A stretch of DNA of 64,000 bases from Sphingobacterium sp. HMA12 (GCF_002933815.1 NZ_BEYR01000004.1:372001-436000), one strand, 5' to 3'; numbered from the stretch's first letter, positions 43,171-51,840 are shown. Numbers and translations are program-made. Notes: generated by a model not told the origin, from the letters alone.

Positions 43171-43189
43171 TTGTTCTCGCACTGTTCTC
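43171..43189 (+). repeat. Right arm-type repeat pair (TGTTCTC)
   Basis: TTGTTCTCGCACTGTTCTC: two TGTTCTC units 11 bases apart, same orientation as the left pair at 32712-32732. It overlaps the probable integrase promoter region (start codon at 43165), so binding could also regulate the integrase. Confidence 0.5.
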
Positions 43190-43344
43190 CCAATAAATTA
43201 CATCTATTTAAACTATCTCTATGTATAGGTAATTGTTATAAGGGGCATGTAACGAAGTAACCAATAGGTAGGCTGTTTCTATTTACAAAAGGATCAAAAA
43301 TCTCGCTTGAATGTCATAAAAGTCAAAAAAATATTCTTTTCCAC

Positions 43345-43375
43345 TTGACTTTTTCTGCGGTGAACCTTACATTTG
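43345..43375 (+). promoter_or_regulatory. Promoter of tRNA-Lys (element-borne)
   Basis: TTG at 43345-43347, 20 bases, then TACATTTG at 43368-43375, ending 11 bases before the tRNA. Its spacer differs from that of the orphaned copy at 32506-32536, which suggests it came in with the element. Confidence 0.85.
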
Positions 43376-43378
43376 GTT

Positions 43379-43425
43379 TATCGAATGACTTCGTAGCTCA
43401 GTTGGTAGAGCAACAGACTCTTAAT
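43379..43425 (+). repeat. attR: 47-bp repeat inside tRNA-Lys
   Basis: Identical to 32540-32586. It covers TATCGAAT plus bases 1-39 of the tRNA. Past 43425 the sequence continues into the tRNA 3' half (CTGTGGG), which is the original chromosomal end. Confidence 0.9.
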
Positions 43426-43459
43426 CTGTGGGTCCTGAGTTCGAGCCTCAGCGGGGTCA
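43387..43459 (+). tRNA. tRNA-Lys (CTT)
   Basis: A 73-base tRNA. Acceptor GACTTCG pairs with CGGGGTC (two G-T pairs), anticodon stem ACAGA / TCTGT with loop CTCTTAA and anticodon CTT, T arm CTGAG TTCGAGC CTCAG. CCA is not encoded. Its 5' half and promoter appear to be supplied by the integrated element. Confidence 0.95.
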
Positions 43460-43675
43460 CTTTCAAAAAAGCCGTTTTACGTAAGTAAGAAGGCTTTTTT
43501 TGTTCCTATAAGCAGTTTCAATACGTTTATCTAATTTTGACTCTTTTAAACAGGTTGGTTTTATGCATGATGTATGCGAAAGAAATTTTTATGTTCTAGA
43601 TCTTCTTCGTGCTCCCTGAAGGGCCAACTCTGTAAAAACTACCTTCTTGTTACTTAATTCAGTAAATTTATTCCG

Positions 43676-43683
43676 TAAATTTG
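43676..43683 (+). promoter_or_regulatory. -7 element TAAATTTG for the response regulator
   Basis: TAAATTTG fits TAnnTTTG and lies 19 bases before the ATG at 43703. The TTG at 43647 is at a longer spacing than usual. Confidence 0.5.
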
Positions 43684-43702
43684 TACCGGAAACAAAAAGT
43701 TT

Positions 43703-44167
43703 ATGGAAAACAAGAAGATTTCAATATTGTATGTTGATGATGAGGAGAATAATTTGTTTTCCTTCAAGGCGACATTCCGTTTAAAATACAAGATATTTAC
43801 GGCCATCAGTGGAGCCGAAGCAATTGATCTTGTTAAAAATAATCCGATTAATATCATTATTACAGATCAACGGATGCCCGAAATGACCGGTGTCGAGTTT
43901 TTGGAGAAGATCATTAAGATTGATGCTGCTCCAATGCGGATACTTTTAACGGGGTATACTGATATGGCTGCGGTGGTCGATGCTGTCAATAAAGGAAAGA
44001 TATTCCATTACCTCAATAAACCTTGGAGCGAAGCGGAACTGGACGAAACGATTCAGCGCGCGTATGAGGTGTATCTAGAACGACAAAAAATAATCGAAAC
44101 GAATGCAAAACTCGAATCGTCCAATGACCAACTTGAGTTTATGCTGCGACAAAAACTGCTTTCCTAA
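43703..44167 (+). CDS. Stand-alone response regulator receiver protein
   Basis: A 154-residue protein: a receiver domain (about 5-125) with acidic pair DDEEN, phosphoacceptor aspartate in IITDQRMPEMTG, the threonine of LLTGYTD and lysine of LNKPWSE. A short helical tail follows and there is no DNA-binding domain. Its receiver resembles that of the hybrid protein encoded convergently at 44193-45278, so the two probably belong to the same signalling system. Confidence 0.92.
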   Translation: MENKKISILYVDDEENNLFSFKATFRLKYKIFTAISGAEAIDLVKNNPINIIITDQRMPEMTGVEFLEKIIKIDAAPMRILLTGYTDMAAVVDAVNKGKIFHYLNKPWSEAELDETIQRAYEVYLERQKIIETNAKLESSNDQLEFMLRQKLLS

Positions 44168-44188
44168 AAACTTTTTTTTTAGGAAAGC
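44158..44188. terminator. Convergent terminator between the two receiver genes
   Basis: Thirteen-base perfect stem GCTTTCCTAAAAA / TTTTTAGGAAAGC, including the stop codon of the response regulator. A-rich and T-rich parts allow use in both directions. Confidence 0.75.
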
Positions 44189-44192
44189 AGAA

Positions 44193-45278
44193 CTATTTAC
44201 TCGGTATACTGACCGTAAATGTCGTCCCTGCTCCCGGAGGCGATTGCACATCGATGGTCCCCTGCAGCTTTAGTAGCGCGTTTTGTACGTTATACAAGCC
44301 AAATCCCATGCCTTTGGCCTGATCACTGCCCCTAAAAAACAGTTTGAAAATATCATGGATGTGTTCGGGAGAAATACCGATACCATTATCACTCACTACA
44401 ATCTTCGCCTGCTTGCCAGATACGTCAACGGATAATTTGACGAATGGATTTGCTTGGCCCTTTTGCTGATATTTGAAGGCATTGGATAGTAAATTGTGTA
44501 AAATCAATTCCAGAATAGCCTTGTCACATTTAAACGATTCTTTTTGCTCAACACAGATATCAAAGGTTACGTCTTTGTTTTGAGTATACATTTTATAGAA
44601 CTGTCTCACATTGCCGAAAAGTTCATCAAAATTAATTTCAGAGAGCATGAGCTCACCTCTCCGAAGCAGATAATAGTCCCTTAGGCTATCGATATAGGCA
44701 TCTAGGCTGACCAATGAACTATCCATCAGGGTAAGTAATTCATGGATGCGGTCTATATTGTCAAATTCTAGCCCAAGTTTTACCGCAGAGAGTACTCCTG
44801 TTAGCGGATCACGTAAATCATGGCTCACACTATAGGCAAACTTATCCAGCTCATCGTACGCTTTCTGCAGTTCCTGATTCTTTGTCTCTAATAACGAATT
44901 TGCAACATAAAATTTATTTGCTTCTTCAATTGCTGAAATAATTTCTTCCCGCATCCAAGGCTTGCGGACAAAGCGAAAGATATGGCCCTTATTAATCGCA
45001 TCAATAACTGTATCCATGTCAGCATAAGCGGTCAATAAAATACGGATAGGCTTTGGAAAATCTTTTTTGATGCGGTGCAGAAAGTCTATTCCCAATTCTT
45101 CGGGCATACGTTGATCACAAAAGATCACACGGATATCCGGATTGGAGCGGAGTATTGTCTCGGCTTCGGCGGTATTCGATGCAGTATGAATGGCATAATC
45201 ATATCTAAAATTCGCTTTAAAACCAATTAAGTTATTTGCCTCATCATCAATATATAAAATTTCAAGCTCCGTCTGCAT
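44193..45278 (-). CDS. Receiver-histidine kinase hybrid
   Basis: A 361-residue cytosolic protein. Residues about 1-120 are a receiver (IDDEAN, phosphoacceptor in FCDQRMPEELG, LLTAYAD, VRKPW). A short coiled linker leads to a HisKA-type domain with VSHDLRDPL (phosphoacceptor histidine) and a HATPase domain (NLLSNAFKY, SDNGIGIS, GMGFGLYNV). The order receiver-then-kinase suggests an intermediate relay. I chose ATG 45278; an ATG 48 bases earlier adds residues outside the domain. Last gene of the signalling operon. Confidence 0.92.
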   Translation of the reverse strand: MQTELEILYIDDEANNLIGFKANFRYDYAIHTASNTAEAETILRSNPDIRVIFCDQRMPEELGIDFLHRIKKDFPKPIRILLTAYADMDTVIDAINKGHIFRFVRKPWMREEIISAIEEANKFYVANSLLETKNQELQKAYDELDKFAYSVSHDLRDPLTGVLSAVKLGLEFDNIDRIHELLTLMDSSLVSLDAYIDSLRDYYLLRRGELMLSEINFDELFGNVRQFYKMYTQNKDVTFDICVEQKESFKCDKAILELILHNLLSNAFKYQQKGQANPFVKLSVDVSGKQAKIVVSDNGIGISPEHIHDIFKLFFRGSDQAKGMGFGLYNVQNALLKLQGTIDVQSPPGAGTTFTVSIPSK

Positions 45279-45359
45279 AATTTTTATAATCTGGTTTATT
45301 TTCCCAAAATGACCGAAATTAATCATAATTTATCGAACTCATTGGGTTTTACTTTTGCA

Positions 45360-47510
45360 TCAATTCTTTTGTTCTATGGGGAGTTGTAGCGTAAAGACTG
45401 TTCCCTCTCCCACTTCTGATTCTACAATAATCTTACCATGATGTTTGGCAATGGTATTATAGGCGATGGACATCCCTAATCCTGTCCCCTCGCCGACATC
45501 CTTCGTCGTGAAAAAAGGTTCAAAGATACGTTCCTGAATGTTTTTTGGAATACCAATGCCATTGTCTGCTATTTTAATAAAAATACTGGACTGATCCGCA
45601 GCAAGTCCAGTTTCTATCCCTAGCTTTCCTCCTCCGTTATTGCCGAATTTTTTGTTGATGGCATATAGCGCATTCGTTATAATATTCAGAAATACCTGGT
45701 TCAGTTTTCCCGCATGACATTCTACCATTGGAAGCTCGCCATAGTTTTTTTCGACTTCGATCGTATCGTTGATCAAACTGTTCAGTATCACCATTGTGGA
45801 CGCTATACCCTCGTTGATATCGGCGAATTTTAATGTGTCCTCGTCGACACGTGAGAAGATACGTAAACTTTTTACAATTTCGGCCGTACGATGGGCTCCA
45901 TCATGCATTCCTTTCAATAGGAAATCGACTTCGGTCTTCAGATAGTCAAGGTCCAGATCATCCTTGAATTTTTTGATCTGTAATTGTTTCTCGTCATCGG
46001 AAAGCTCTGGCGTGAAAGCAATACGTTCGACTTCGTCCAATGTATCCCAGATCATCCCGATATCTCTTTTCAAGGGGGCTATATTTGAGGTGACGAAGTT
46101 GATTGGATTATTGATTTCGTGTGCGACTCCTGCGGTCAACTGTCCCAAAGAGGCCATTTTTTCGGCTTCAACCAATTGTGACTGGGCTTCTTTCAGATGT
46201 GTCAGTGTCATTTGCAATGACGCATTGGATTCTTTTAATTCATGTGTCCGTTCACTGACCTTTTGCTCCAACACCACATTTTGCTCACGGATGAGCCGCT
46301 CGTTTTCCAAAGAAATCGCTAATTCTCGTAGCCTAGATTCTTCTTTTTCCTGCTTGAGTATATTGATACTGTAGGCCAGACCAAAGGACAGTAAGGCCAT
46401 TTCGATTACCGAGGCAATCTGCACAGCGTTGCTCGTAAAGTTATTATAGTCTAATATTCCATAATCTTTTAACAAAAACACAACGGATCCTAGGAGTAAG
46501 ACGGTCCATCCATAAACAAAGTATTTTGCTGGTCTATAGCCACTTATCATAATACGATAGGATAAGTAGAGAACGAATAACGAGCCAGCTCCAGTGGTCA
46601 CCTGCATCACAAAAAATGCAAATTGTGTTAAATTGGTCAATGCCAAGATGGTACCAAGGGCAAACAAAGTAATAAAAATGCTGATTATCCGTCTTGATCG
46701 AGGCGCATTTTTCTTTAACTGGAGAAATGAATCTGCAAATAAAAGCGCACTTAGCCCCGATATACAACCGAATATAATGGGGCCTTTGGTTGCAAAGTAA
46801 GGCCAGGAGGGCCATAGATACTGAAAACTATATCCTTTGATGCCCATTTGGGTGACCCCCGCACAGAGGACATATAACACATAATATAGGTATCCCTTGT
46901 CCCTGACAGAGAAAAATAGAAAGAGATTGTATATCGCCATAATGAGCACTATCCCGATATAGATGCCACTAATGAGGCTATCGTTATTCATCTGCGTCAC
47001 AAATTGTCGCTCGCTACTCAAGTAGATGGGTAATATAATCTGCTCGGTACTTTTTATACGAACAAAAAAAGTCTTTTCCGTCTGGCTGGGTAGATGAATG
47101 TCAAATACATAGTTCGGAACTTTATATTTTCGAATGGAAAAATTTTGATGCTCCCCAAGTTTCATGGATTGATAAGAGCCATTCTCGGACGGGCTATATA
47201 ATTCAACCTCATCCAATAACGGATAAGCAATTTCTAATAGAAAATCTAAATCTTTTTCGCTGCTATTTTTTATAGGAAGGCGAAGCCAGATGGCGTCAGA
47301 TGAGGTGCCTAAGTTTGGCACCTCATTATTTAGGGGTTGAAAGTCCGATGAAGATAAAATGGTTGAAAATGCAACATCTCCTGTTCCTGTATAGCGCTCC
47401 AGCTGATGACCGACTAGTAGCCGCTGTCCGGGATGGTCAATGGTGAGCTGTGCTCGCGACGGCAGGCATGCGAGAATATACAGACAGATCAGGGGAAACC
47501 AGCACTTCAT
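45360..47510 (-). CDS. 7TMR-DISM sensor histidine kinase
   Basis: A 716-residue kinase: signal peptide ending PSRAQ; an extracellular 7TMR-DISMED2 domain (about 30-165) of the jelly-roll type thought to bind small ligands; seven transmembrane helices (about 180-385); a coiled coil (about 385-450); then HisKA with GVAHEINNPINFV (phosphoacceptor histidine) and HATPase with NIITNALYAI, ADNGIGIP and GTGLGMSIAY. The ligand is unknown. It lies in an operon with an acyltransferase-like gene and a methyltransferase upstream and a receiver-kinase downstream. Confidence 0.93.
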   Translation of the reverse strand: MKCWFPLICLYILACLPSRAQLTIDHPGQRLLVGHQLERYTGTGDVAFSTILSSSDFQPLNNEVPNLGTSSDAIWLRLPIKNSSEKDLDFLLEIAYPLLDEVELYSPSENGSYQSMKLGEHQNFSIRKYKVPNYVFDIHLPSQTEKTFFVRIKSTEQIILPIYLSSERQFVTQMNNDSLISGIYIGIVLIMAIYNLFLFFSVRDKGYLYYVLYVLCAGVTQMGIKGYSFQYLWPSWPYFATKGPIIFGCISGLSALLFADSFLQLKKNAPRSRRIISIFITLFALGTILALTNLTQFAFFVMQVTTGAGSLFVLYLSYRIMISGYRPAKYFVYGWTVLLLGSVVFLLKDYGILDYNNFTSNAVQIASVIEMALLSFGLAYSINILKQEKEESRLRELAISLENERLIREQNVVLEQKVSERTHELKESNASLQMTLTHLKEAQSQLVEAEKMASLGQLTAGVAHEINNPINFVTSNIAPLKRDIGMIWDTLDEVERIAFTPELSDDEKQLQIKKFKDDLDLDYLKTEVDFLLKGMHDGAHRTAEIVKSLRIFSRVDEDTLKFADINEGIASTMVILNSLINDTIEVEKNYGELPMVECHAGKLNQVFLNIITNALYAINKKFGNNGGGKLGIETGLAADQSSIFIKIADNGIGIPKNIQERIFEPFFTTKDVGEGTGLGMSIAYNTIAKHHGKIIVESEVGEGTVFTLQLPIEQKN

Positions 47511-47520
47511 TTTTAAGCTG

Positions 47521-48285
47521 CTATTTTTTTGCCAGGGCGATGACGAGATTCATTGACACTAAAAAACAGCCAGTTTCATCCAATTGTTTCAATGTTTTTT
47601 GGAAATCATCATATTCTGCTTGACTTAATTTATCTTTTTCGAACATCTCCAAAAGGATTCTGTCCAAAAACAGATAGCGGTTGGCTTCTTCTTTTGAACG
47701 TGTCACCATACAGAATGTTTGCAGTTGAACATCTTGAAATCCATTTGCAAGGAGGTCTGCTGTCAGCTTATTGCCCGCCCAGCCATTGTTGACCTTTTCT
47801 TCGGTCAAATAATGGCAGATCTTGGCTTCTATGCCTACGTGCTGGGTGTAAAAAGTCAGGCTATTCCAGATGGTTTCAACGATAACTACAGGTTGTCCCT
47901 TGCCCAATATGCGATATACCTCGCGAAACATCTTTTGTGGGTCGGTCAAATGCTGGACAAGACGTTCCATACGAACTCCGGAAACAGCCTCATCTTCGAA
48001 ACCGAGTTGATATACCTCACCCTGGACGAAATTAACATTACTGATTCCGTCACTACCTGATTTCGCATGATCAATCAATTTCGCATCATGGTCAACGCCG
48101 ACCACCTGGACATCACTTCCCAACATATTGGCCAGGTTAATAGCATCCATTCCGGTACCGCAGCCCAACTCGGCCACGAGCCCTTCTTTGATCGTACTGA
48201 AAGGAGAATAGGAATGTATTTTTAATTGCTTGAGAAAGTCTCCGGTATCCTGTAAATAACCGGCGCCATAGTGTTTAGTGTCCAT
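47521..48285 (-). CDS. Class I SAM-dependent methyltransferase
   Basis: A 254-residue methyltransferase. VAELGCGTGMDAINLANML is SAM motif I, GVDHDAKLIDHAK motif II, and VSGVRMERLVQHLTDP fits the UbiE/Methyltransf_11 type. The substrate is unknown. Its ATG shares one base with the stop of the acyltransferase-like gene, so the two proteins are coupled and may act on the same small molecule. The sensor kinase follows after ten bases. Confidence 0.88.
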   Translation of the reverse strand: MDTKHYGAGYLQDTGDFLKQLKIHSYSPFSTIKEGLVAELGCGTGMDAINLANMLGSDVQVVGVDHDAKLIDHAKSGSDGISNVNFVQGEVYQLGFEDEAVSGVRMERLVQHLTDPQKMFREVYRILGKGQPVVIVETIWNSLTFYTQHVGIEAKICHYLTEEKVNNGWAGNKLTADLLANGFQDVQLQTFCMVTRSKEEANRYLFLDRILLEMFEKDKLSQAEYDDFQKTLKQLDETGCFLVSMNLVIALAKK

Positions 48286-49094
48286 TACAAAATATTTAGA
48301 TTGCGATGATCTGCTTTGAGATCTGCCGATGTGTGTTGCAAATTTTTTATGACTTCTTCAAGATCCCAACGGTCCAGGTTGGGAATGTCTATTTGATAGT
48401 GAATTTCAATTTCTTTATTTCGCAGGGTTTCTATCCGAACAATATTAGAATTGTTTCGGAGGGAGAAAATAGCCTCCTTATTTTCCTGATCGGCTTCAGT
48501 CAACGTATCCAGATTTCTCATGATCATGACTGTCGCCACTAAATCTAATTTGGGATAATAAAAAGTACCATTGTTACCGACGCTGGTATCTATGCGGTAA
48601 CCCACACTTTCCGCTAGTTTTACTGTATATGGAGCACACAGGGCAAATAGCGATTTGATCCCGATCTGGGTACTGATGGCTGCTCCGGCCCTAGTGAGGA
48701 AAATACTGCCGATCCCATATCCCGCGATCTCACGCGAGTTCCATAGCCCGCAGCCTTCGCCGGTACCGTGTAATGCGTAGTCGTATACTAAATCGTAGAT
48801 CCGGGCATCCATGGCACCTGTAGCCTGTTCTATCGGCAATGGCTCACTTCCCCCGGCGGCATGTATCCGAACACCTCCATATACCTTCTCACCATCAAGA
48901 GATTCTACAATAAGGACGAATGATGCCGGATTGTACATCCATTCGTTCTTGGATGACGTAACTTTCTTGACACCTATTGCTGTCAAGACATGAGCATGTC
49001 CCTCTATAAAACGTTCACAGGTCTTAGGATCGTCTATAGCACGAAATGCTCTTAGTCTAACTACAGGACGTCCTTCGTTGAATAATAATGCCAC
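48285..49094 (-). CDS. GNAT-like N-acyltransferase domain protein
   Basis: A 269-residue protein starting at GTG (no ATG available). Residues about 15-190 resemble a GNAT/autoinducer-synthase-like fold: SFVLIVESLDGEKVYGGVRIHAAGG is the central strand pair, EIAGYGIGSIFLTRAGAA is the acyl-CoA-binding-like turn and helix. The C-terminal 60 residues are a separate helical and strand segment. The substrate is unknown. First gene of an operon with a methyltransferase, a 7TMR-DISM kinase and a receiver-kinase. The GNAT assignment is by pattern and moderate. Confidence 0.68.
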   Translation of the reverse strand: MALLFNEGRPVVRLRAFRAIDDPKTCERFIEGHAHVLTAIGVKKVTSSKNEWMYNPASFVLIVESLDGEKVYGGVRIHAAGGSEPLPIEQATGAMDARIYDLVYDYALHGTGEGCGLWNSREIAGYGIGSIFLTRAGAAISTQIGIKSLFALCAPYTVKLAESVGYRIDTSVGNNGTFYYPKLDLVATVMIMRNLDTLTEADQENKEAIFSLRNNSNIVRIETLRNKEIEIHYQIDIPNLDRWDLEEVIKNLQHTSADLKADHRNLNIL

Positions 49095-49122
49095 CGAAAT
49101 GCTTTAATTTATCGTTGAAACA

Positions 49123-49130
49123 CAAAACTA
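49123..49130 (-). promoter_or_regulatory. -7 element TAGTTTTG for the acyltransferase/kinase operon
   Basis: Minus-strand TAGTTTTG, 49130 to 49123, 28 bases before the GTG at 49094. It probably drives all four genes down to 44193. Confidence 0.55.
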
Positions 49131-49274
49131 ATCAATAAAAAGCAAAGGTGTTTAAAGCTTTGACAAATAAACATCTTTATGATCTGCCTTTTACAAAAAA
49201 ATACGTGTACGACTGGCCCGATCCATAAAAATCAATTATATAGATAAAGAATTGGACCAGCCTGGATTGACCTA

Positions 49275-50609
49275 TCAACGTTTTTGCAAACTATCCTTAT
49301 AGATTTGTCCGTCTTTGACAATAAGGAGAAAATTTTTGGCTGGATCGGCCAGCAGTGTTAAATCCTGGAGCGGATCGCCATCGACCAAAAGCATATCGGC
49401 CAAAGCTCCTTCTTCGATCACGCCTAGTTTGCCGGGATATGGGCTCCGTAAGCCTGCAAGCTGTAACAGTTCCGCGTTGTCTTGGGTAACCATTTTAATG
49501 ATCTCAGCATTCGTAAACCATTTTTGAAGACGCAGGATAAATGAATTTTGCAGATCGTTCAGATCGGGTTCAAAAAGAAAGTCGGTTCCCCAGGCGAGCT
49601 TAACGCCGTGCTTCTTGGCCAGAGGCCATACTTTTTCCTGGCCTTCGATAACGGGCTTGCGTTTTATTCGCCTTTGCGGATCCATATCGGGAGTGTCTTC
49701 GACCAAATTTTGTAAGCTGAGCCAAATATTTTTATCTGCAAGAAGCTGCAGTGTTTCCTCATCCAATAGCTGTCCATGCTCGACGCACTTTACCCCTGCT
49801 TCGACCGCGCGGCGTATCGCCCTAGGGGTATAGGCATGTACGGTAACATAAGTGCCCCAATCTTCTGCTGCTTCTACCGCCGCCTTCATCTCATCTAGGG
49901 TATATTGCGTAACATCCACAGGGTCATATGCCGAAGAAGTGCCTCCGCCGGCCATCAGTTTGATCTGACTGGCGCCGAACCGTAAATTTTCCCTGACGGC
50001 CGTCAGTACCTCATCGCGTCCGTCGGCGATAAAAGTGGCTCCATATCTTTCGGCGCGTGAAACAATGCCGAAGAATCTACGCGATTTTTCCTCTGGTGTC
50101 CTAAAATCACCATGTCCTGCAGTTTGGCTTATCGTAGCTCCGGAAGGCCAGATCCTGGGACCGATTAGTTTACCCTTGTCAATAGCTGCCTTCAATGGAA
50201 ATATTGGCCCGCCCAAATCACGCACACTCGTAAATCCACGCATGAGCATTTTCTGCGCTGATTGGCCGACCTTGTTAACCAGAAATTCCTCCGAAAGATC
50301 GTTTGTCATCATCTGTGGCATTGTAAGTGACCCAAAGACCAAATGCACATGGGCATCAATCAATCCGGGTAGTAATGTTTTGCCTTTGGCATCTATCTTT
50401 ACAATTTCGGCTCCCGTGGTCTTAATGGGCGTAGCACTAATCGTTTGAATTGTGTTGCCATTGATCAGAACGTGCTTCAGGCCGCTAAGGCGCTGGCTTT
50501 CATAATCTATGAGTTTAACATTTTCCAAAAGGATCTGTTTCTGCTGTGCTATTAAAGTATGGATACTGCAAGCACAGAAAAAGAAGGTAAGTACATGACG
50601 TAAACGCAT
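49275..50609 (-). CDS. Secreted amidohydrolase (imidazolonepropionase-like)
   Basis: A 444-residue metal-dependent hydrolase with a signal peptide ending TLIAQ. DAHVHL is the first metal motif, IKLMAGGG carries the lysine expected to be carboxylated, TVHAYTP and VEHGQLLD carry metal histidines, and WGTDF the catalytic aspartate. Relatives act as periplasmic prolidases or on other amides; the substrate here is unknown. Confidence 0.9.
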   Translation of the reverse strand: MRLRHVLTFFFCACSIHTLIAQQKQILLENVKLIDYESQRLSGLKHVLINGNTIQTISATPIKTTGAEIVKIDAKGKTLLPGLIDAHVHLVFGSLTMPQMMTNDLSEEFLVNKVGQSAQKMLMRGFTSVRDLGGPIFPLKAAIDKGKLIGPRIWPSGATISQTAGHGDFRTPEEKSRRFFGIVSRAERYGATFIADGRDEVLTAVRENLRFGASQIKLMAGGGTSSAYDPVDVTQYTLDEMKAAVEAAEDWGTYVTVHAYTPRAIRRAVEAGVKCVEHGQLLDEETLQLLADKNIWLSLQNLVEDTPDMDPQRRIKRKPVIEGQEKVWPLAKKHGVKLAWGTDFLFEPDLNDLQNSFILRLQKWFTNAEIIKMVTQDNAELLQLAGLRSPYPGKLGVIEEGALADMLLVDGDPLQDLTLLADPAKNFLLIVKDGQIYKDSLQKR

Positions 50610-50787
50610 AATTATAAAATATAATGTGTTTAAATAATACTATGACTATAGTCATCAGACCGCATAAAAGGTCTATTTGATGAAATCTATTTCCTAAGTT
50701 AGATATAATTTGGATATTTCTTTATTATAGTTTAATAATATTTCGCTATAATTAGTTATTGAGGGCGCTGTACGATCAAAAAGTGTT

Positions 50788-50828
50788 ATAATCAGCGCTA
50801 AATTTTTAGTAAATTCAGCGCTGATTAT
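50788..50828. promoter_or_regulatory. Inverted repeat overlapping the LytTR gene start codon
   Basis: ATAATCAGCGCT (50788-50799) and AGCGCTGATTAT (50817-50828) form a perfect 12-base inverted repeat with a 17-base spacer. The right arm includes the first two bases of the ATG at 50827. It could be an operator for autorepression or an mRNA hairpin hiding the start codon. Confidence 0.6.
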
Positions 50829-51771
50829 GATCAATTTAAATCGATGGTTTAGGCAGCAACAACAGGTCATTCCGGGAATATTTTCTCTCCGGACATCGCT
50901 GCGATACGCTTTTTTGCTCGGGGGATCCTGTTATCTATTTTTAATCATTTTTCAGCCTTTTGGTACCTACAATTTTGAGGATGCAGGAAAATATATACTA
51001 TTGATGGGCTATGGGGGTATTTTCACCTTATCTTACCTATTCACCACTGTCTTATTGTCCAGCGGGAAGGAATGGACGCTAAAAAAAGAATTTCTGCGTA
51101 TGTTGTTGGTATACGTAGCAGCGACAATATTAAATTTTTTATACAATAGTTGTATTGTGAGCCGGGTGCCTATGCAATGGATCAACTTGCTGTATATGGG
51201 ACTTTATACCTTGTCGCTCTATGTGCCCATCGGACTGATTTATTTTTTAGCGCTCATAAAAACGGATCGGGGCAGACTGACTACGCCTGTATCGGTCCCT
51301 GTTACGCTGAGTCCAGTTTTGCCGATACGGGTAAGCTTACCAGCGCAGCGTATATCGCACCCCACCGCTCATACCCCCACCGCTCCACTAGTGGCGAGCT
51401 TAGCGGATCAGTATGCCGTTGTTTCTGATAACAGCACTATGGTCTGTCTTGCTAATGGAAGTCAGCTTTTATATTTTGGCCAACAGGATTTTATATTTGC
51501 CAAATCCATGGATAATTATTGTGAGGTCTATTTTTATGAAAATAAAATAGCCAAAAAAGAGATTATCCGGATCACTTTGGGAAAGCTAGCAGAGCAGTTG
51601 ACAGATGCAAATATTCACCGCTGCCACAGATCATATTTGGTCAATTTCGACAAGATCCTGGCCAAGGAGGGCAATGCAAAGGGCTTTGTGCTACGTTTCG
51701 CTGATAGGGACGAATATGCGCTGGTATCGCGTTCGATGCTCCCTGCCGTAAAGGCCTACTTATTGAAATGA
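50827..51771 (+). CDS. Membrane-bound LytTR transcriptional regulator
   Basis: A 314-residue protein with four transmembrane helices (about 25-150), a Pro/Thr-rich linker, and a C-terminal LytTR DNA-binding domain (about 215-314) with YCEVYFYENKIAKKEIIRITL and HRCHRSYLVNFDKI. Such proteins couple membrane signals to transcription, often of adjacent genes. The CPBP protease downstream (51883) is a possible target, since LytTR and CPBP genes are often neighbours, though it has its own promoter. A 12-base inverted repeat overlaps the start codon. Confidence 0.92.
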   Translation: MINLNRWFRQQQQVIPGIFSLRTSLRYAFLLGGSCYLFLIIFQPFGTYNFEDAGKYILLMGYGGIFTLSYLFTTVLLSSGKEWTLKKEFLRMLLVYVAATILNFLYNSCIVSRVPMQWINLLYMGLYTLSLYVPIGLIYFLALIKTDRGRLTTPVSVPVTLSPVLPIRVSLPAQRISHPTAHTPTAPLVASLADQYAVVSDNSTMVCLANGSQLLYFGQQDFIFAKSMDNYCEVYFYENKIAKKEIIRITLGKLAEQLTDANIHRCHRSYLVNFDKILAKEGNAKGFVLRFADRDEYALVSRSMLPAVKAYLLK

Positions 51772-51840
51772 TGCGGTTTAATTGGTTCCTGGGACAACTT
51801 ATACCATTCGTCCCTTAATCGGGCGAACCGCCACATATTT

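Larger units (their letters stand above)
32540..43425. mobile_element. 10.9-kb integrative element in tRNA-Lys(CTT)
   Basis: Bounded by a 47-bp exact repeat, with a tyrosine integrase at the right end and paired TGTTCTC arm-type repeats inside both ends. From right to left it carries the integrase, two unrecognised proteins (358 and 173 aa), an SF2-helicase-like protein, a RadC/JAB protein, a small membrane/lipoprotein cluster, and a plus-strand cargo block (360-aa protein, DUF4365-like protein, DUF4145 protein). It is AT-richer than its flanks. I see no relaxase, conjugation or capsid genes, so it would be a mobilisable or satellite-type island that borrows transfer functions; that last step is inference. 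Confidence 0.88.

Noticed and set aside
51150..51428. 92-codon frame overlapping the LytTR regulator linker
   Set aside because: Out-of-frame shadow; the LytTR frame continues through with membrane helices and a complete DNA-binding domain.
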